The notes under the pieces are model-generated. The model did no database searches, was not told the DNA's origin, and saw only the letters and a program-made list of their open reading frames with translations. Of a DNA stretch of 64,000 nt, positions 6,103-15,561 are shown piece after piece (positions within the stretch are counted from its first letter, which is position 1; each line of letters starts with the position of its first letter). The stretch covers positions 1 to 64,000 of the forward strand of contig JBAZZS010000003.1 of the NCBI GenBank assembly GCA_041658685.1. The letters are read 5' to 3'. Made by a program: the position numbers and the translations under genes. This DNA comes from Candidatus Gracilibacteria bacterium (GTDB taxonomy: Bacteria; Patescibacteriota; Gracilibacteria; UBA1369; UBA12473).

Positions 6103-8472
6103 TTAAAGCTTCACCCCTTTGGGCAAGGCCATGAGAAATTTGCGGTCATAGTGTTCGAAGCGCGGGTCCAGGATGTGGATGTCTTCGACCGACGTGTGTT
6201 CGAGGAGGCGGTAGAGATGTTTTTTGAAGAGGATCATGGCGCGCGGCAGGCTGTATCCCATGAAGCTGTTTTGAAGTTGAGCCGCCATTTTTTCGTGCAA
6301 GGGGTGAGACGCGGGATAAAACGGCAAACGTAATAAAAGGAAGGTTTTAATGGCTGTGCTTTTTTCGCTTTTGAGTGCGGCTTGGAAGAGACGTTCGGTG
6401 CCGATGAGTACGCATTTTTCAGCTTCGTGTTCAAAGCGTTGAATGATTTTTCCGATGCCGCCGGTGACGTTTTGCCCGAGTAAAATGCGGCCTTGCGATT
6501 TGCAAAATCCGGCCATGCCGTCGTGAAATTGTTCGGTGGCTTGGTTGGAATTGGCGAGGATGAAAATCGCGCCGGGTTCACCAATTTTTCCCAGGAAAAT
6601 GTTTTTGATCGTGCTCAATGAGGCGCTTAAATTTTTGGGAGAATTGGGGGTTGGGAGTTCAGGATAGAGATGGAGTTGAGGGAATGTGAGTTTTCCGGAA
6701 GACGCGGGCGGGAGTTGGATTTCCTCCAAATCCGGAGAAAGCGCGTTGTTGGTTTTCATCAAGGAAAAAGAGCCTTGAATCGTGGCGAATCCGCTGACAA
6801 AAAGTTGAGTTTTGTATCGGCTCCATATTTTTTGTTGAACCAATTCTGTGATTTGAGTGGGGCAGGATCGGATCATGGGTGAGCCGTCTTCTTTGAGTTG
6901 AATCCATGTGAGCATGGTGGGTTTTAAAGAGAGTGCTTTTTTAAGTTTTTCAAAATTAAGTCGCAGTAGAATGAGCGGGACCGAGGGGGTTTGATGGGGC
7001 TCACTTAAAAGTTCCTCAAGATTTTGCAAATTGCTTTCCAAATCTTGCCATTCTTTCGCGCCCGTGAGTTCGTTGCTGAGGATGAGCTTGGGCGTGTAGT
7101 CGTTATGGGCTGCGTATTTTTCAAATAAAATTCCAATGAGTCCGAAGAGAATCATGAGGCGATTTTTGAGGGCTTCGTTTTGGGTTTTATCCGCGAGTCT
7201 CAGGAATTTTTCAGAGTGAAAATAGCGCGTGAAAAGATCGAGCGTTGCGAGTTCGAAATTTTCAATTTTATCAAAAATGAGGGCGTTGCGTTGGGGGATG
7301 AGACGTTCTTGTTCGATCACGTTTTCAAGGAGGAGATCCGGGGAAATGAGAAGAACCGGGGCACGGTGCGCTTTTTCAAGAGCGCGGGCATAAAAACAAT
7401 CGGGATCTGTGCAAGGATTGGGGAGAAGATGGCTGTAAGCCGAAAGTTCGAGCCATACGTTTTCTTCGTCATCGCAAAGTGTGATTTCGTGTTTGGCGCC
7501 TTCGTGGATTTGGTCTTGCCAGAGGATGATTTTGAGAAGGGTGCGGGTTTCGGCGTCCGTGAATTGCGGTTTTTCGAGTAAGGTTTTAAGAGCCGTGGTA
7601 CAGAGATATTTTCCCGGGGCGTGAAGGTGCGAGACGCGGGCGTCGGGGTCGATTTGATTGAGGGCGTCGGTGGCGATGAGAACTTTTTCGCCTGTGGATT
7701 CCACGGCTTCGGCCGCGGCAATGACGAGGTCGATGGGATTGTAAAAAGGAGCTTCGATGATGGCGCTTTGGTTTTGTTCGAGTTTTTCACGCAGTAAATC
7801 TTTAAGCGCGAGATGGGTCGGAGTGAGCCGTTTTTGATCATCGGGAGGAATTGTTTTTTGGGCCGAGTCAGTGTGCGTTTCGTTGCTTGGATTTTTTCCG
7901 AAATTTTCTTTAAATATTTCTCGCCAAGCCCATCCACTTTTCTCTAAAATGGCTTGCATCTGCGGAATCATCGTTTCCGGAATTTTTGTAATTTTTTCTT
8001 TTAAAAATTGAAATAACGCGATGGTGGCTTTCACGTCGTCCAGGGCGCGGTGTTTGCTTTCGTGAAGAAGTTTGTATTTTTCGCTTAAAATTTCCAGGCT
8101 GTAGGAAGCCTCGTGAGGCAGGAGCGTTTGCGACAAATGAAGGGTGTCGAACACGGCGCCTGAGACCGGAATTCCGTTGGCGACAAAAAAATCGATGTCG
8201 AATTGAACCGAATGGCCGAGGATGGGCGCATCGCCGATAAAGGCGATGAGGTCGTTTTTTACGGATTCGATCGCAGGGGCGGTGCGGAGATCTTCGTCTT
8301 GGATGCCGGTGAGGTTTTTGATGAATTCCGAAAGCGCGATGCCGGGGTTGATCAACGTGTGAAACGTGTCGAGCACGGTTCCGTTTTCGTCGATTTTAAG
8401 AGCTGCGATTTCGATGAGGCGATCGTTTTTGGGATCCAAGCCGGTGGTTTCGGTGTCGAGGGCGATGAACAT
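6103..8472 (-). CDS. DnaQ-type 3'-5' exonuclease fused to a degenerate DinG-like helicase
   Basis: 789 residues. The N-terminal 165 residues are a DEDDh exonuclease: DTETTGLDP, HSVQFDIDF and HRALDDVKATI carry the Asp/Glu/His metal-site residues. The rest aligns in layout with DinG-type XPD-like helicases, but key ATPase motifs are gone: the Walker A site reads IIEAPFYNPIDL instead of AGTGTGKT, the DEAH position reads LIFDKIENF, and motif VI (QGxGRxIR) reads KKHLYRLLEH. The C-terminal LRLPFYPASHP and LPRAMILFKK segments still identify the family. I infer a structured-DNA exonuclease with an ATP-independent helicase scaffold. The ATG overlaps the carA stop (TAATG), so both are read from one transcript. 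Confidence 0.85.
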   Translation of the reverse strand: MFIALDTETTGLDPKNDRLIEIAALKIDENGTVLDTFHTLINPGIALSEFIKNLTGIQDEDLRTAPAIESVKNDLIAFIGDAPILGHSVQFDIDFFVANGIPVSGAVFDTLHLSQTLLPHEASYSLEILSEKYKLLHESKHRALDDVKATIALFQFLKEKITKIPETMIPQMQAILEKSGWAWREIFKENFGKNPSNETHTDSAQKTIPPDDQKRLTPTHLALKDLLREKLEQNQSAIIEAPFYNPIDLVIAAAEAVESTGEKVLIATDALNQIDPDARVSHLHAPGKYLCTTALKTLLEKPQFTDAETRTLLKIILWQDQIHEGAKHEITLCDDEENVWLELSAYSHLLPNPCTDPDCFYARALEKAHRAPVLLISPDLLLENVIEQERLIPQRNALIFDKIENFELATLDLFTRYFHSEKFLRLADKTQNEALKNRLMILFGLIGILFEKYAAHNDYTPKLILSNELTGAKEWQDLESNLQNLEELLSEPHQTPSVPLILLRLNFEKLKKALSLKPTMLTWIQLKEDGSPMIRSCPTQITELVQQKIWSRYKTQLFVSGFATIQGSFSLMKTNNALSPDLEEIQLPPASSGKLTFPQLHLYPELPTPNSPKNLSASLSTIKNIFLGKIGEPGAIFILANSNQATEQFHDGMAGFCKSQGRILLGQNVTGGIGKIIQRFEHEAEKCVLIGTERLFQAALKSEKSTAIKTFLLLRLPFYPASHPLHEKMAAQLQNSFMGYSLPRAMILFKKHLYRLLEHTSVEDIHILDPRFEHYDRKFLMALPKGVKL

Positions 8473-9635
8473 TATAATTGGGCGATGAATTGGTCGAATA
8501 AGCCGATGGTGTCGGTGGGTCCGGGAGTGGATTCGGGATGAAATTGAACGGAGGAGAAGGGAAGAGATTTGTGTTTGATGCCTTCCACGGTTTGGTCGTT
8601 GGCGTTCTGGAGCCAGACTTTCCAGTCTTTGTTCATGGATTTTGGGTCCACGGCGTAGCCATGATTTTGGGAGGTGATGTAACAACGTTTGGTTTCAAGA
8701 TCGATGCAGGGTTGATTTTGTGAGCGGTGACCGAATTTGAGTTTGAAGGTGGTTCCTCCTGCGGCAATGCCCATGATTTGTGAGCCTAGACAGATGCCGA
8801 ACGTGGGGATTTTTCGTCGGAAGGCTTCTTTCATGGTTTCAACGATTTCGGGAAGGCGTGCCGGATCGCCGGGGCCGTTGGAGAAAAAGATGCCATCAAA
8901 TTTGGCTTTGGGATCCTTTTTCCAGGGGTTGTAGTTCCACGGTACGCGCGTGACGCTGATGTCACGCTCGAGAAAACTTCGTAAAATATTGAGTTTCATT
9001 CCGCAATCCACGAGAATGATGTGTTTGGGATGCTTTGGTTGTGGAAAATGAGGGGAAGAAGAAGGGAAGAGCGCACTTCGCTGCGCTGTGTGCGTGCGGT
9101 AAGTGATCGGGCGTTTTACGCTGACTTTTGCCACGAGATTTTCTTTGTTTGGGTCGTAGAATTTTTCGAGAATTATTTTTCCACGAGAATCGAAGAATTG
9201 TTCCGGGTGCTTGGTGAGGACGCCGAGCATGGCGCCTTTGCTGCGAATTTTTTGCGTGAGAGTGCGGGTGTCGATATCGGTGATGGCGGGAATGTTTTGC
9301 GATGTGAGCCAGTCTCCGAGCGATTGTTTTGCTTCCCAATGATTGAAATTTTCCGAATAGTTTGCGACTACAGCTCCGGAGATGCGAATGCGGTCGCTTT
9401 CGAAGTGTTTCTCGAGCTTGTGAGCGTTTTTTGACGAGCCAGGCACGCCATAATTGCCGATGAGCGGGTAAGTGAGGACTAAGATTTGACCGGTGTAGGA
9501 GGGGTCTGTGAAACTTTCGGGATAGCCCACCATGCCGGTGTTAAATACGACTTCGCCTGAGGTTTCGGTGTCCGCCCCAAATGATTCGCCGGGGAGAGCG
9601 GTGCCATCTTCGAGGAGGAGAGTGAGTTTTTTCAT
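8472..9635 (-). CDS. carA: Carbamoyl-phosphate synthase small (glutaminase) subunit
   Basis: 387 residues. It hydrolyses glutamine and channels ammonia to CarB for carbamoyl phosphate, the first precursor of UMP and arginine. The N-terminal domain (GTALPGESFGA, FNTGMVGYPESFTDPSYTGQI) is followed by the class I glutamine amidotransferase domain with nucleophile Cys in GICLGSQI and the His/Glu pair in VQFHPES. A linker at about residues 180-195 (HTAQRSALFPSSS) is encoded by a mini-palindrome of the family described under findings. carB is not in the window. A TACAAT box 7 bases before the ATG predicts a leaderless mRNA. Confidence 0.96.
   Translation of the reverse strand: MKKLTLLLEDGTALPGESFGADTETSGEVVFNTGMVGYPESFTDPSYTGQILVLTYPLIGNYGVPGSSKNAHKLEKHFESDRIRISGAVVANYSENFNHWEAKQSLGDWLTSQNIPAITDIDTRTLTQKIRSKGAMLGVLTKHPEQFFDSRGKIILEKFYDPNKENLVAKVSVKRPITYRTHTAQRSALFPSSSPHFPQPKHPKHIILVDCGMKLNILRSFLERDISVTRVPWNYNPWKKDPKAKFDGIFFSNGPGDPARLPEIVETMKEAFRRKIPTFGICLGSQIMGIAAGGTTFKLKFGHRSQNQPCIDLETKRCYITSQNHGYAVDPKSMNKDWKVWLQNANDQTVEGIKHKSLPFSSVQFHPESTPGPTDTIGLFDQFIAQL
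9072..9094. repeat. TTCGCT-core mini-palindrome inside carA
   Basis: Stem CGCAC/GTGCG around TTCGCTGCGCTGT. It falls in the linker between the two CarA domains without disturbing the frame. Nearly identical to 19737-19759 and 56141-56163. Confidence 0.75.
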
Positions 9636-9642
9636 TGGGGGT

Positions 9643-9648
9643 ATTGTA
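9643..9648 (-). promoter_or_regulatory. -10 box of carA, probably leaderless
   Basis: TACAAT on the minus strand, 7 bases upstream of the carA ATG. The -35 region is weak. Confidence 0.45.
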
Positions 9649-9671
9649 GAAGGAAATCGTGGCGGAAGCGA

Positions 9672-9701
9672 GTTGCTTTTTAGCTTCCTTTATGTTATAA
9701 T
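9672..9701 (+). promoter_or_regulatory. Promoter of the 9756 gene
   Basis: TTGCTT (9672-9677), 18-base spacer, TATAAT (9696-9701). Predicted start near 9708, leaving a leader of about 48 nt without Shine-Dalgarno. Confidence 0.65.
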
Positions 9702-9755
9702 TTCACGAAAATCGCTGTTTGGCGGTTTCAAAAATAAAATTTAACATCTTGAAAT

Positions 9756-12407
9756 ATGCCTTCCGACGATCTTAGTGCTCGAAGTACTCCTTCCGGTGAA
9801 TTTTATGTGCCGAAAGAAAAATATGTTGGTATGACCGCGCAAGATCGCAGTAAGGTTTATAAATCCACCAAAGAGGCGCTTGCCGGAGATTTGAGCAAGG
9901 CTTCTCTTGAGTCTTTGGCTAAAAAAGCGTGGGATGATATTGCGAATCCTTCATTGAATTATTCTTTAAAAAAGAAAGCGTCCGATCTTAAAGGGATGCC
10001 GGTGAGTCAGGCGATTTTGGAGGCTTTTACTCAGGCGAAAAAAGGCAATGCCGAGGCCTTGGGTAAACGAACGCCCAGACAAGTGATGTTTTATTGTTTG
10101 GATTATCTTCAGAATAAAGAAAAAATGCCCAACATCGATTTGGTGAAGAGAGATGAATATGTTGAAGTTTACAAAGAAGCAAGCACTCAACGTTGGAAAC
10201 TTCGCGTAACCAATGACAAAGGCGAGGTTCAACGCGGGATGGATTCTTATCTTTTTCCCCCTGCCACGAGGGTGTCAAAGGCTGTGCTTTCCGGAACCGT
10301 GACTGCCGGGCGGAAGGATCCAGATGAGGAGGGAGTGAAACCGGGCGAAAAAGTAGCTGCGAAAGCTCCGGAAGGCATTAATCGAAGTCCTTTAGTTATT
10401 GAAAAATTAAATAAAGATTGGGAAGACTTGAAAGATCAATTGCCGAAATCTTATTCTTCATTTGGATTGGATTGGGGTTTTTCCGGAAATAATTATTGGG
10501 ATCGAAAGATCGAGCTCGGAAAAGGAGGCAAAAAGGTGGTTGTTGAACTTGCGGTTTCGAATGAAAATTTAAATACGCAAGATCTTTTAGATTATGGTTA
10601 TAAGAGTAGTAAATTGGATCTTTTTTATAATGAAACACCGGAGAAACCCGAGGCAAAGAAAAAGGCTTTAACCGAGAATTTGATCATTTTATTGGATGAT
10701 TTAGTGGGGAGGAATTTTTCTGTAAAAGTCGAAGAACCCAAAGTCGAAGAACCCAAAGTCGAAGAACCCAAAGTCGAAGAACCCAAAGTCGAAGAACCCA
10801 AAGTCGAAGATCCCAAAGTCGAAGATCTCAAAGTCGAAGATCTCAAAGTCGAAGATCTCAAAGTCGAAGATCCCAAAGTCGAAGATCCCAAAGTCGAAGA
10901 TCCCAAAGTCGAAGATCCCAAAGTCGAAGATCCCAAAGTCGAAGAGCCCAAGGCCGAAGAGCCCAAGGCTGAAGAGCCCAAGGCTGAAGAACCCAAGGCT
11001 GAAGAGCCCAAGGTCGAAGAGCCCAAGGTCGAAGAGCCCAAGGCTGAAGAGCCCAAGGCTGAAGAACCCAAGGCTGAAGAGCCCAAGGCCGAAGAACCCA
11101 AGGCTGAAGAGCTTAAGGAATCTTCTTATGTTCGGATGCTCAAATTAGAAGGTGAATGTATGAGTATTCTTACCGGTTACAGCAAACAACCTTTTACCGC
11201 TTATCGTTCGTCAACGGGAGGATTGACCGTAGCGCGAGAGGGGTCCGATTATAAAGGAAATTATACGGTTAACTTAAATGTGAACGGGGAGGCTCGCTCT
11301 CTTGCTTTATCCGTCGTTGTTTCATCAACAGAGCTTATTGAAGAAGGGACAGACGCACAATTTTCCAGAGATGCGGATCTTTTTCAAAAAGTTAAGGATG
11401 CGTTGCCTCAATGGCTGGAACGGGAAAATGAAAATTTAATTGTTGAAGATGGGCTTTTACAAGATATCTCTCAATTGAAAGAACAAAGTCTTGAAATCAT
11501 TAACACGTATTCGCCCTTAAAGGATTATCTTGTTGGGGAGCAAGTTGCTTTTCAATCTCTGGGTTTATCGGGTAATTCTTATTATGGATTTTTGCATGTT
11601 TATTTGAAGGTGAATGGGAAAAAGCTTGATTTAAGTTTCGGGGAGGCGCTTCCTATGGCCAAGGTTAACATTCCTGCTTCCGCTACACCTATTCAAACAG
11701 CACGCTTAATTAAGAAAATGTTGTGGGCAAAAGCTCAAAAAAGCCTTTCTGAGAATCTTGAAATGTCTAATGATAAGTTAAGACAAGAACTGGAAAAAGA
11801 AGAGGCTCGTAAAAATAGAGAAAAAGAATTAAAAAAACTAGTTGCAGATTTAGGTGAAGGCTCTGTGGAGCTTGATAATCCTGCTTTGTCTGAGAAAGAA
11901 GAAAAAGCGGAAGAAGGAGGATTAGATGAAGAAGCGCCGATTTTGATTGAAGGTGAACCAAAAGATGTTCCAGAGGCAGTAGATGACAAGGGTGAAGATG
12001 AGGACCTTGAGCGGCCAGTTCATTTTGATGATTCAGAATCCGTATTACCAGAAGCCTCTGTTGTTTTAGATCATTTTACGGAAAAAACAAATTATTATGA
12101 GTTTGGCTATCAAGGGCAAACGTTTCACATTATGAAAAATGTCACTCCCTATGATGTCCCGGCCCCGAGTCCTGCGCCGGGTCGTTATACATGGGTTTCT
12201 CCTGAGGATGCCCAACTTGTTCGGACTTTATTTGGCGCGGCTCAATTGAGAGTGGCTGCTATTGATAAAAAGGGAGGGTTTGTAAGAACAAATGTAGAGG
12301 GGAAATTCATTGACCCTGAAACAGGCGAAGTTATTGAGGTTAAACCGGGAAGTACGAATAAACCTTCGGTTATTACTCTTTTTAAGAAAATAGAAAAACC
12401 AAAATAG
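9756..12407 (+). CDS. Large unknown protein with a 26-copy pentapeptide repeat
   Basis: 883 residues, no signal peptide or membrane helix. Residues 324-453 are 26 pentapeptides of the form KVEEP, drifting to KVEDP, KVEDL and KAEEP. On either side are three segments that look alike (about 210-320, 455-570 and 580-690): each has an aromatic/Gly turn such as FSGNNYWDRKIEL or LSGNSYYGFLHVYL, a strand with GGKK or NGKK, and then a helix ending in a Leu-rich stretch. They may be copies of one domain joined by the repeat linker. A charged coiled coil follows (about 665-760). No family is recognised. It has its own promoter and terminator and is probably cytoplasmic. Confidence 0.8.
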   Translation: MPSDDLSARSTPSGEFYVPKEKYVGMTAQDRSKVYKSTKEALAGDLSKASLESLAKKAWDDIANPSLNYSLKKKASDLKGMPVSQAILEAFTQAKKGNAEALGKRTPRQVMFYCLDYLQNKEKMPNIDLVKRDEYVEVYKEASTQRWKLRVTNDKGEVQRGMDSYLFPPATRVSKAVLSGTVTAGRKDPDEEGVKPGEKVAAKAPEGINRSPLVIEKLNKDWEDLKDQLPKSYSSFGLDWGFSGNNYWDRKIELGKGGKKVVVELAVSNENLNTQDLLDYGYKSSKLDLFYNETPEKPEAKKKALTENLIILLDDLVGRNFSVKVEEPKVEEPKVEEPKVEEPKVEEPKVEDPKVEDLKVEDLKVEDLKVEDPKVEDPKVEDPKVEDPKVEDPKVEEPKAEEPKAEEPKAEEPKAEEPKVEEPKVEEPKAEEPKAEEPKAEEPKAEEPKAEELKESSYVRMLKLEGECMSILTGYSKQPFTAYRSSTGGLTVAREGSDYKGNYTVNLNVNGEARSLALSVVVSSTELIEEGTDAQFSRDADLFQKVKDALPQWLERENENLIVEDGLLQDISQLKEQSLEIINTYSPLKDYLVGEQVAFQSLGLSGNSYYGFLHVYLKVNGKKLDLSFGEALPMAKVNIPASATPIQTARLIKKMLWAKAQKSLSENLEMSNDKLRQELEKEEARKNREKELKKLVADLGEGSVELDNPALSEKEEKAEEGGLDEEAPILIEGEPKDVPEAVDDKGEDEDLERPVHFDDSESVLPEASVVLDHFTEKTNYYEFGYQGQTFHIMKNVTPYDVPAPSPAPGRYTWVSPEDAQLVRTLFGAAQLRVAAIDKKGGFVRTNVEGKFIDPETGEVIEVKPGSTNKPSVITLFKKIEKPK
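10725..11114 (+). repeat. 15-nt tandem repeat, 26 units, in frame
   Basis: Each unit encodes Lys-Val/Ala-Glu-Glu/Asp-Pro/Leu. The variants are in blocks (EEP, then EDP/EDL, then AEEP), showing successive local duplications. Copy number should vary between strains by slippage. The opposite strand is also open, but only as a by-product of the repeat. Confidence 0.95.
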
Positions 12408-12425
12408 CTTTCTTCAGATGATGAT

Positions 12426-12453
12426 AAAAAGGGTTCCTTAGGGGGCCCTTTTT
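12426..12453 (+). terminator. Rho-independent terminator after the 9756 gene
   Basis: Stem AAAAAGGG (12426-12433) / CCCTTTTT (12446-12453), the descending arm ending in a T-run, about 20 bases after the TAG. Confidence 0.75.
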
Positions 12454-12543
12454 GAGTTGAATTTTTTCGTGTTTCGTGCTTTGATCAGGCCCGTAGTGTT
12501 TTTATTCAAAATTCATCATTTCTAATTTTTAATTTCCTTAAAA

Positions 12544-15516
12544 ATGGCTCATCGAATTGAAGTGTTTTCCCGTGTGCCCGATACCCGTGCTTCCGTGCGC
12601 AGGCGCAAATTGAGTGGATTCGGGTATGGTGCTCGGATTAAAGAGGTTTTTATTGTGGATGTGTACACGCTCGACAAAGATTTTTCTCCCGAAGAATTAC
12701 AAAAAATAGGCGAAGCGTTGTCTAATCCGGTGACGCAAGGATTTGCGGTGGATAAACCCGCCGAGATGTCGGCATTCGATTTTGCGTTGGAGATTGGGTA
12801 TCACCCCGGAGTGACGGACAATGTTGGGCATACGGCCAAGGAGATTATCCAAGATTTGTTAAAGATTAAATTTGTGGATCCCGAAGCGGTTTATACGTCG
12901 CAGGTGACGTTCATTCAGGGTTCTCTCACCAAGGAAGAAGTGCAAACCATTGGCGAATCCATGGCTAACTCACTCATTCAACGTATTTATGTAAAAAATG
13001 CGGAAGAATTTGCCAAAGAAGGCGGGATGGGACTTCGTGTTCCTCGTGTGAAATTGCCGCATGAACCGTCCGTAGATGAGGTGAATCTTGATGTTTCGGA
13101 TGAAGAATTGCAGGCCATCGGGAAAGCCGGGGTTCCGAATAAAGATGGCACGCATCGAGGGCCACTCGCGCTCGATTTGGCTTCGGTAAAAGTGATCAAA
13201 GATTATTTTGAAAAAGAAGGTCGCAAACCCACGGATGTGGAAGTTGAATCTCTTGCGCAAACCTGGTCCGAGCATTGCAAGCACACGATTTTTGCCGCGT
13301 CCATGGATGAAATTCAAGATGGGATTTACGATCATTATATCAAGCGCGCGACCAATGAAATCCGAAAAGAACGCGGGGGTAAAGATTTCTGCGTATCGGT
13401 TTTTAAAGATAATTCCGGAGGAATTGCTTTTGATGATCAATGGTTGGTCACGGATAAGGTTGAGACACACAACAGTCCGTCGGCGTTGGATCCGTTTGGA
13501 GGTTCCATCACCGGGATTGTGGGTGTGAATCGCGATGCCATTGGCTTTGGAAAAGGCGCTAAGCCGATCGCGAATCGCTATGGTTTTTGTTTTGCCGATC
13601 CCAAGGATGACAAGCCTCTTTATAAAGGCGCGAATAAGACGCAAAAGATGCTTTCCCCGAAACGCATTATGGATGGGGTGATCGATGGGGTGAATGCCGG
13701 AGGCAATTGTTCCGGGATTCCGACGCCGCAAGGATTTATGTATTTTGATGCGAAATATAAAGGAAAACCCCTTGTTTTTGTGGGCACACTTGGGTTGATT
13801 CCACGAAAAGTGTGTGGTCAAAATGGATGGGAAAAGAAAGTCAATGCCGGAGATAAAATCGTGATCATTGGAGGACGCGTGGGACTTGATGGAATTCATG
13901 GTGCGACATTTTCCTCCGAAGCCATGGACAGTGGAAGTCCCTCGACCGCGGTTCAAATCGGAGATCCGATTACTCAGAAAAAATTGAGCGATGCCGTGGT
14001 GAAAGAAGCGCGCGATCTGGATCTTTATACCAGTATTACTGACAATGGAGCCGGAGGTTTATCTTGTTCGGTTGCAGAAATGGCGAAAGAATGCGGAGGT
14101 TGTGACGTGAATCTCGACGATGTTCCGTTGAAATATCCGGGACTTGATCCGTGGCAAATTTGGATCAGTGAATCGCAAGAACGTATGACGCTTTCGGTCC
14201 CGCCGGCTAAACTCGCTGCGTTTATTGATTTGATGGAACGTCGTGGAGTGGAGACCGTGGTGATTGGAGATTTTAATGATTCTGGTCGATGCACGGTGAC
14301 GTATCATGGCCAAAAAGTGATGGATATTGATTTGATATTTTTGCACGACGGACTTCCGTCCAAACATCTTGAAACCACGTATACCAAAATGGTTTACCCC
14401 GAACCCGAAGGCGCTTGCCCTAATGATTTGACCGAAACTTTGAGTATGATTTTGGCACGTCCCAATGTGTGCAGTTATGATTTTATCTCTCATCAATACG
14501 ATCATGTGGTTCAGGCCGCTACGATCCTCGGGCCGGTGCAGGGTAAGGGTCGGGTGAACAGTCGCGCGTCCGTGATTGCCCCGGTGCTTTCTTCTGAAAA
14601 AGGAGTGGTTCTTTCACAAGGGTTGTATCCGCGTTACAGCGAAATCGACACGTATCATATGGCGGCGTGTTCGATCGATACCGCGATTCGTAATGCCGTG
14701 TCTGTAGGAGGCGACCTCGATGAGCTCGCGTTGCTCGACAATTTCTGTTGGTGCAGTTCGGATGAAAAAGAACGTCTCGGCCAACTCAAGGAAGCGGCAA
14801 AGGCGTGTTACGACTATGCCACGGTGTACAAAACGCCGTTTGTGTCAGGGAAAGACAGTATGTTCAATGATTTTAAAGGCTATGATGAAGAAGGGAATAA
14901 AGTGAAAATTTCTGTTCCACCCACGTTGCTCATTTCTTCATTTGGTGTGATTCCGGATTATCGAAAATGCGTGAGCTTTGATGTAAAAGTGCCCGGGGAT
15001 TTGGTGTATGTCTTAGGCGAAACCGGAGAGGAATTGGGGGGAAGTGAATATTTTGATCATTTGGGCTTTTTGGGAAATCATGTGCCCCAAGTGGATGCGA
15101 AAAAGGCGTTTGAAATGTATCGAGTTTTGCAATCCGCGATTCGAAAAGGATTGGTGGCTTCTGCGGAAAGTGTGGCCATGGGGGGGCTGGGAGTTTCCTT
15201 GGCCCGTATGGCCATTGCCGGACAACTCGGCTTGGAAATTTCCTTACGCAATGTGCCGCTCAAGGATGTGAAAGATGGATTGATTCGTCCCGATTATTTG
15301 TTGTTTTCCGAATCGCAAAGTCGTCTCATCGTGACCGTAAATCCCAAGAAACAAAAAGCGTTTGAAACGTTGTTTGAGGGATTGTCGTTTGGGCTTGTGG
15401 GGGAAGTGCGTGATGACAAACGATTTATTGTAAAAGGCGTGCGTGACAATATTGTGGTGAACACGGATGTGGGGGCGTTGGATCAAGCGTATCGGTCCAC
15501 GTTTAAGGGGTATTAA
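12544..15516 (+). CDS. purL: Phosphoribosylformylglycinamidine synthase, large subunit with fused N-terminal PurS-like region
   Basis: 990 residues. With PurQ it converts FGAR to FGAM using glutamine-derived ammonia and ATP. The first ~205 residues look like two PurS-type modules (RIEVFSRVPDTRASVRRR..., then DFALEIGYHPGVTDNVGHTAKEI...), so no separate purS is needed. The AIRS-like catalytic core follows (LAQTWSEHCKHTIF, VTDKVETHNSPSALDPFGG, SITDNGAGGLSCSVAEMA, PFVSGKDSM). There is no C-terminal glutaminase; that is the next gene, purQ, 45 bases downstream. The size is between small PurL (about 740) and the 1300-residue fused type. Confidence 0.95.
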   Translation: MAHRIEVFSRVPDTRASVRRRKLSGFGYGARIKEVFIVDVYTLDKDFSPEELQKIGEALSNPVTQGFAVDKPAEMSAFDFALEIGYHPGVTDNVGHTAKEIIQDLLKIKFVDPEAVYTSQVTFIQGSLTKEEVQTIGESMANSLIQRIYVKNAEEFAKEGGMGLRVPRVKLPHEPSVDEVNLDVSDEELQAIGKAGVPNKDGTHRGPLALDLASVKVIKDYFEKEGRKPTDVEVESLAQTWSEHCKHTIFAASMDEIQDGIYDHYIKRATNEIRKERGGKDFCVSVFKDNSGGIAFDDQWLVTDKVETHNSPSALDPFGGSITGIVGVNRDAIGFGKGAKPIANRYGFCFADPKDDKPLYKGANKTQKMLSPKRIMDGVIDGVNAGGNCSGIPTPQGFMYFDAKYKGKPLVFVGTLGLIPRKVCGQNGWEKKVNAGDKIVIIGGRVGLDGIHGATFSSEAMDSGSPSTAVQIGDPITQKKLSDAVVKEARDLDLYTSITDNGAGGLSCSVAEMAKECGGCDVNLDDVPLKYPGLDPWQIWISESQERMTLSVPPAKLAAFIDLMERRGVETVVIGDFNDSGRCTVTYHGQKVMDIDLIFLHDGLPSKHLETTYTKMVYPEPEGACPNDLTETLSMILARPNVCSYDFISHQYDHVVQAATILGPVQGKGRVNSRASVIAPVLSSEKGVVLSQGLYPRYSEIDTYHMAACSIDTAIRNAVSVGGDLDELALLDNFCWCSSDEKERLGQLKEAAKACYDYATVYKTPFVSGKDSMFNDFKGYDEEGNKVKISVPPTLLISSFGVIPDYRKCVSFDVKVPGDLVYVLGETGEELGGSEYFDHLGFLGNHVPQVDAKKAFEMYRVLQSAIRKGLVASAESVAMGGLGVSLARMAIAGQLGLEISLRNVPLKDVKDGLIRPDYLLFSESQSRLIVTVNPKKQKAFETLFEGLSFGLVGEVRDDKRFIVKGVRDNIVVNTDVGALDQAYRSTFKGY

Positions 15517-15561
15517 TGGAAATTTTAGATTTTAAATTTTAGATTTTAAATTCATTAAACA

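Noticed and set aside
10625..11101. Open frame on the minus strand of Ser-Ser-Thr-Leu-Gly repeats
   Set aside because: It is the antisense image of the in-frame KVEEP repeat; the + frame has promoter, terminator and non-repeat flanks.
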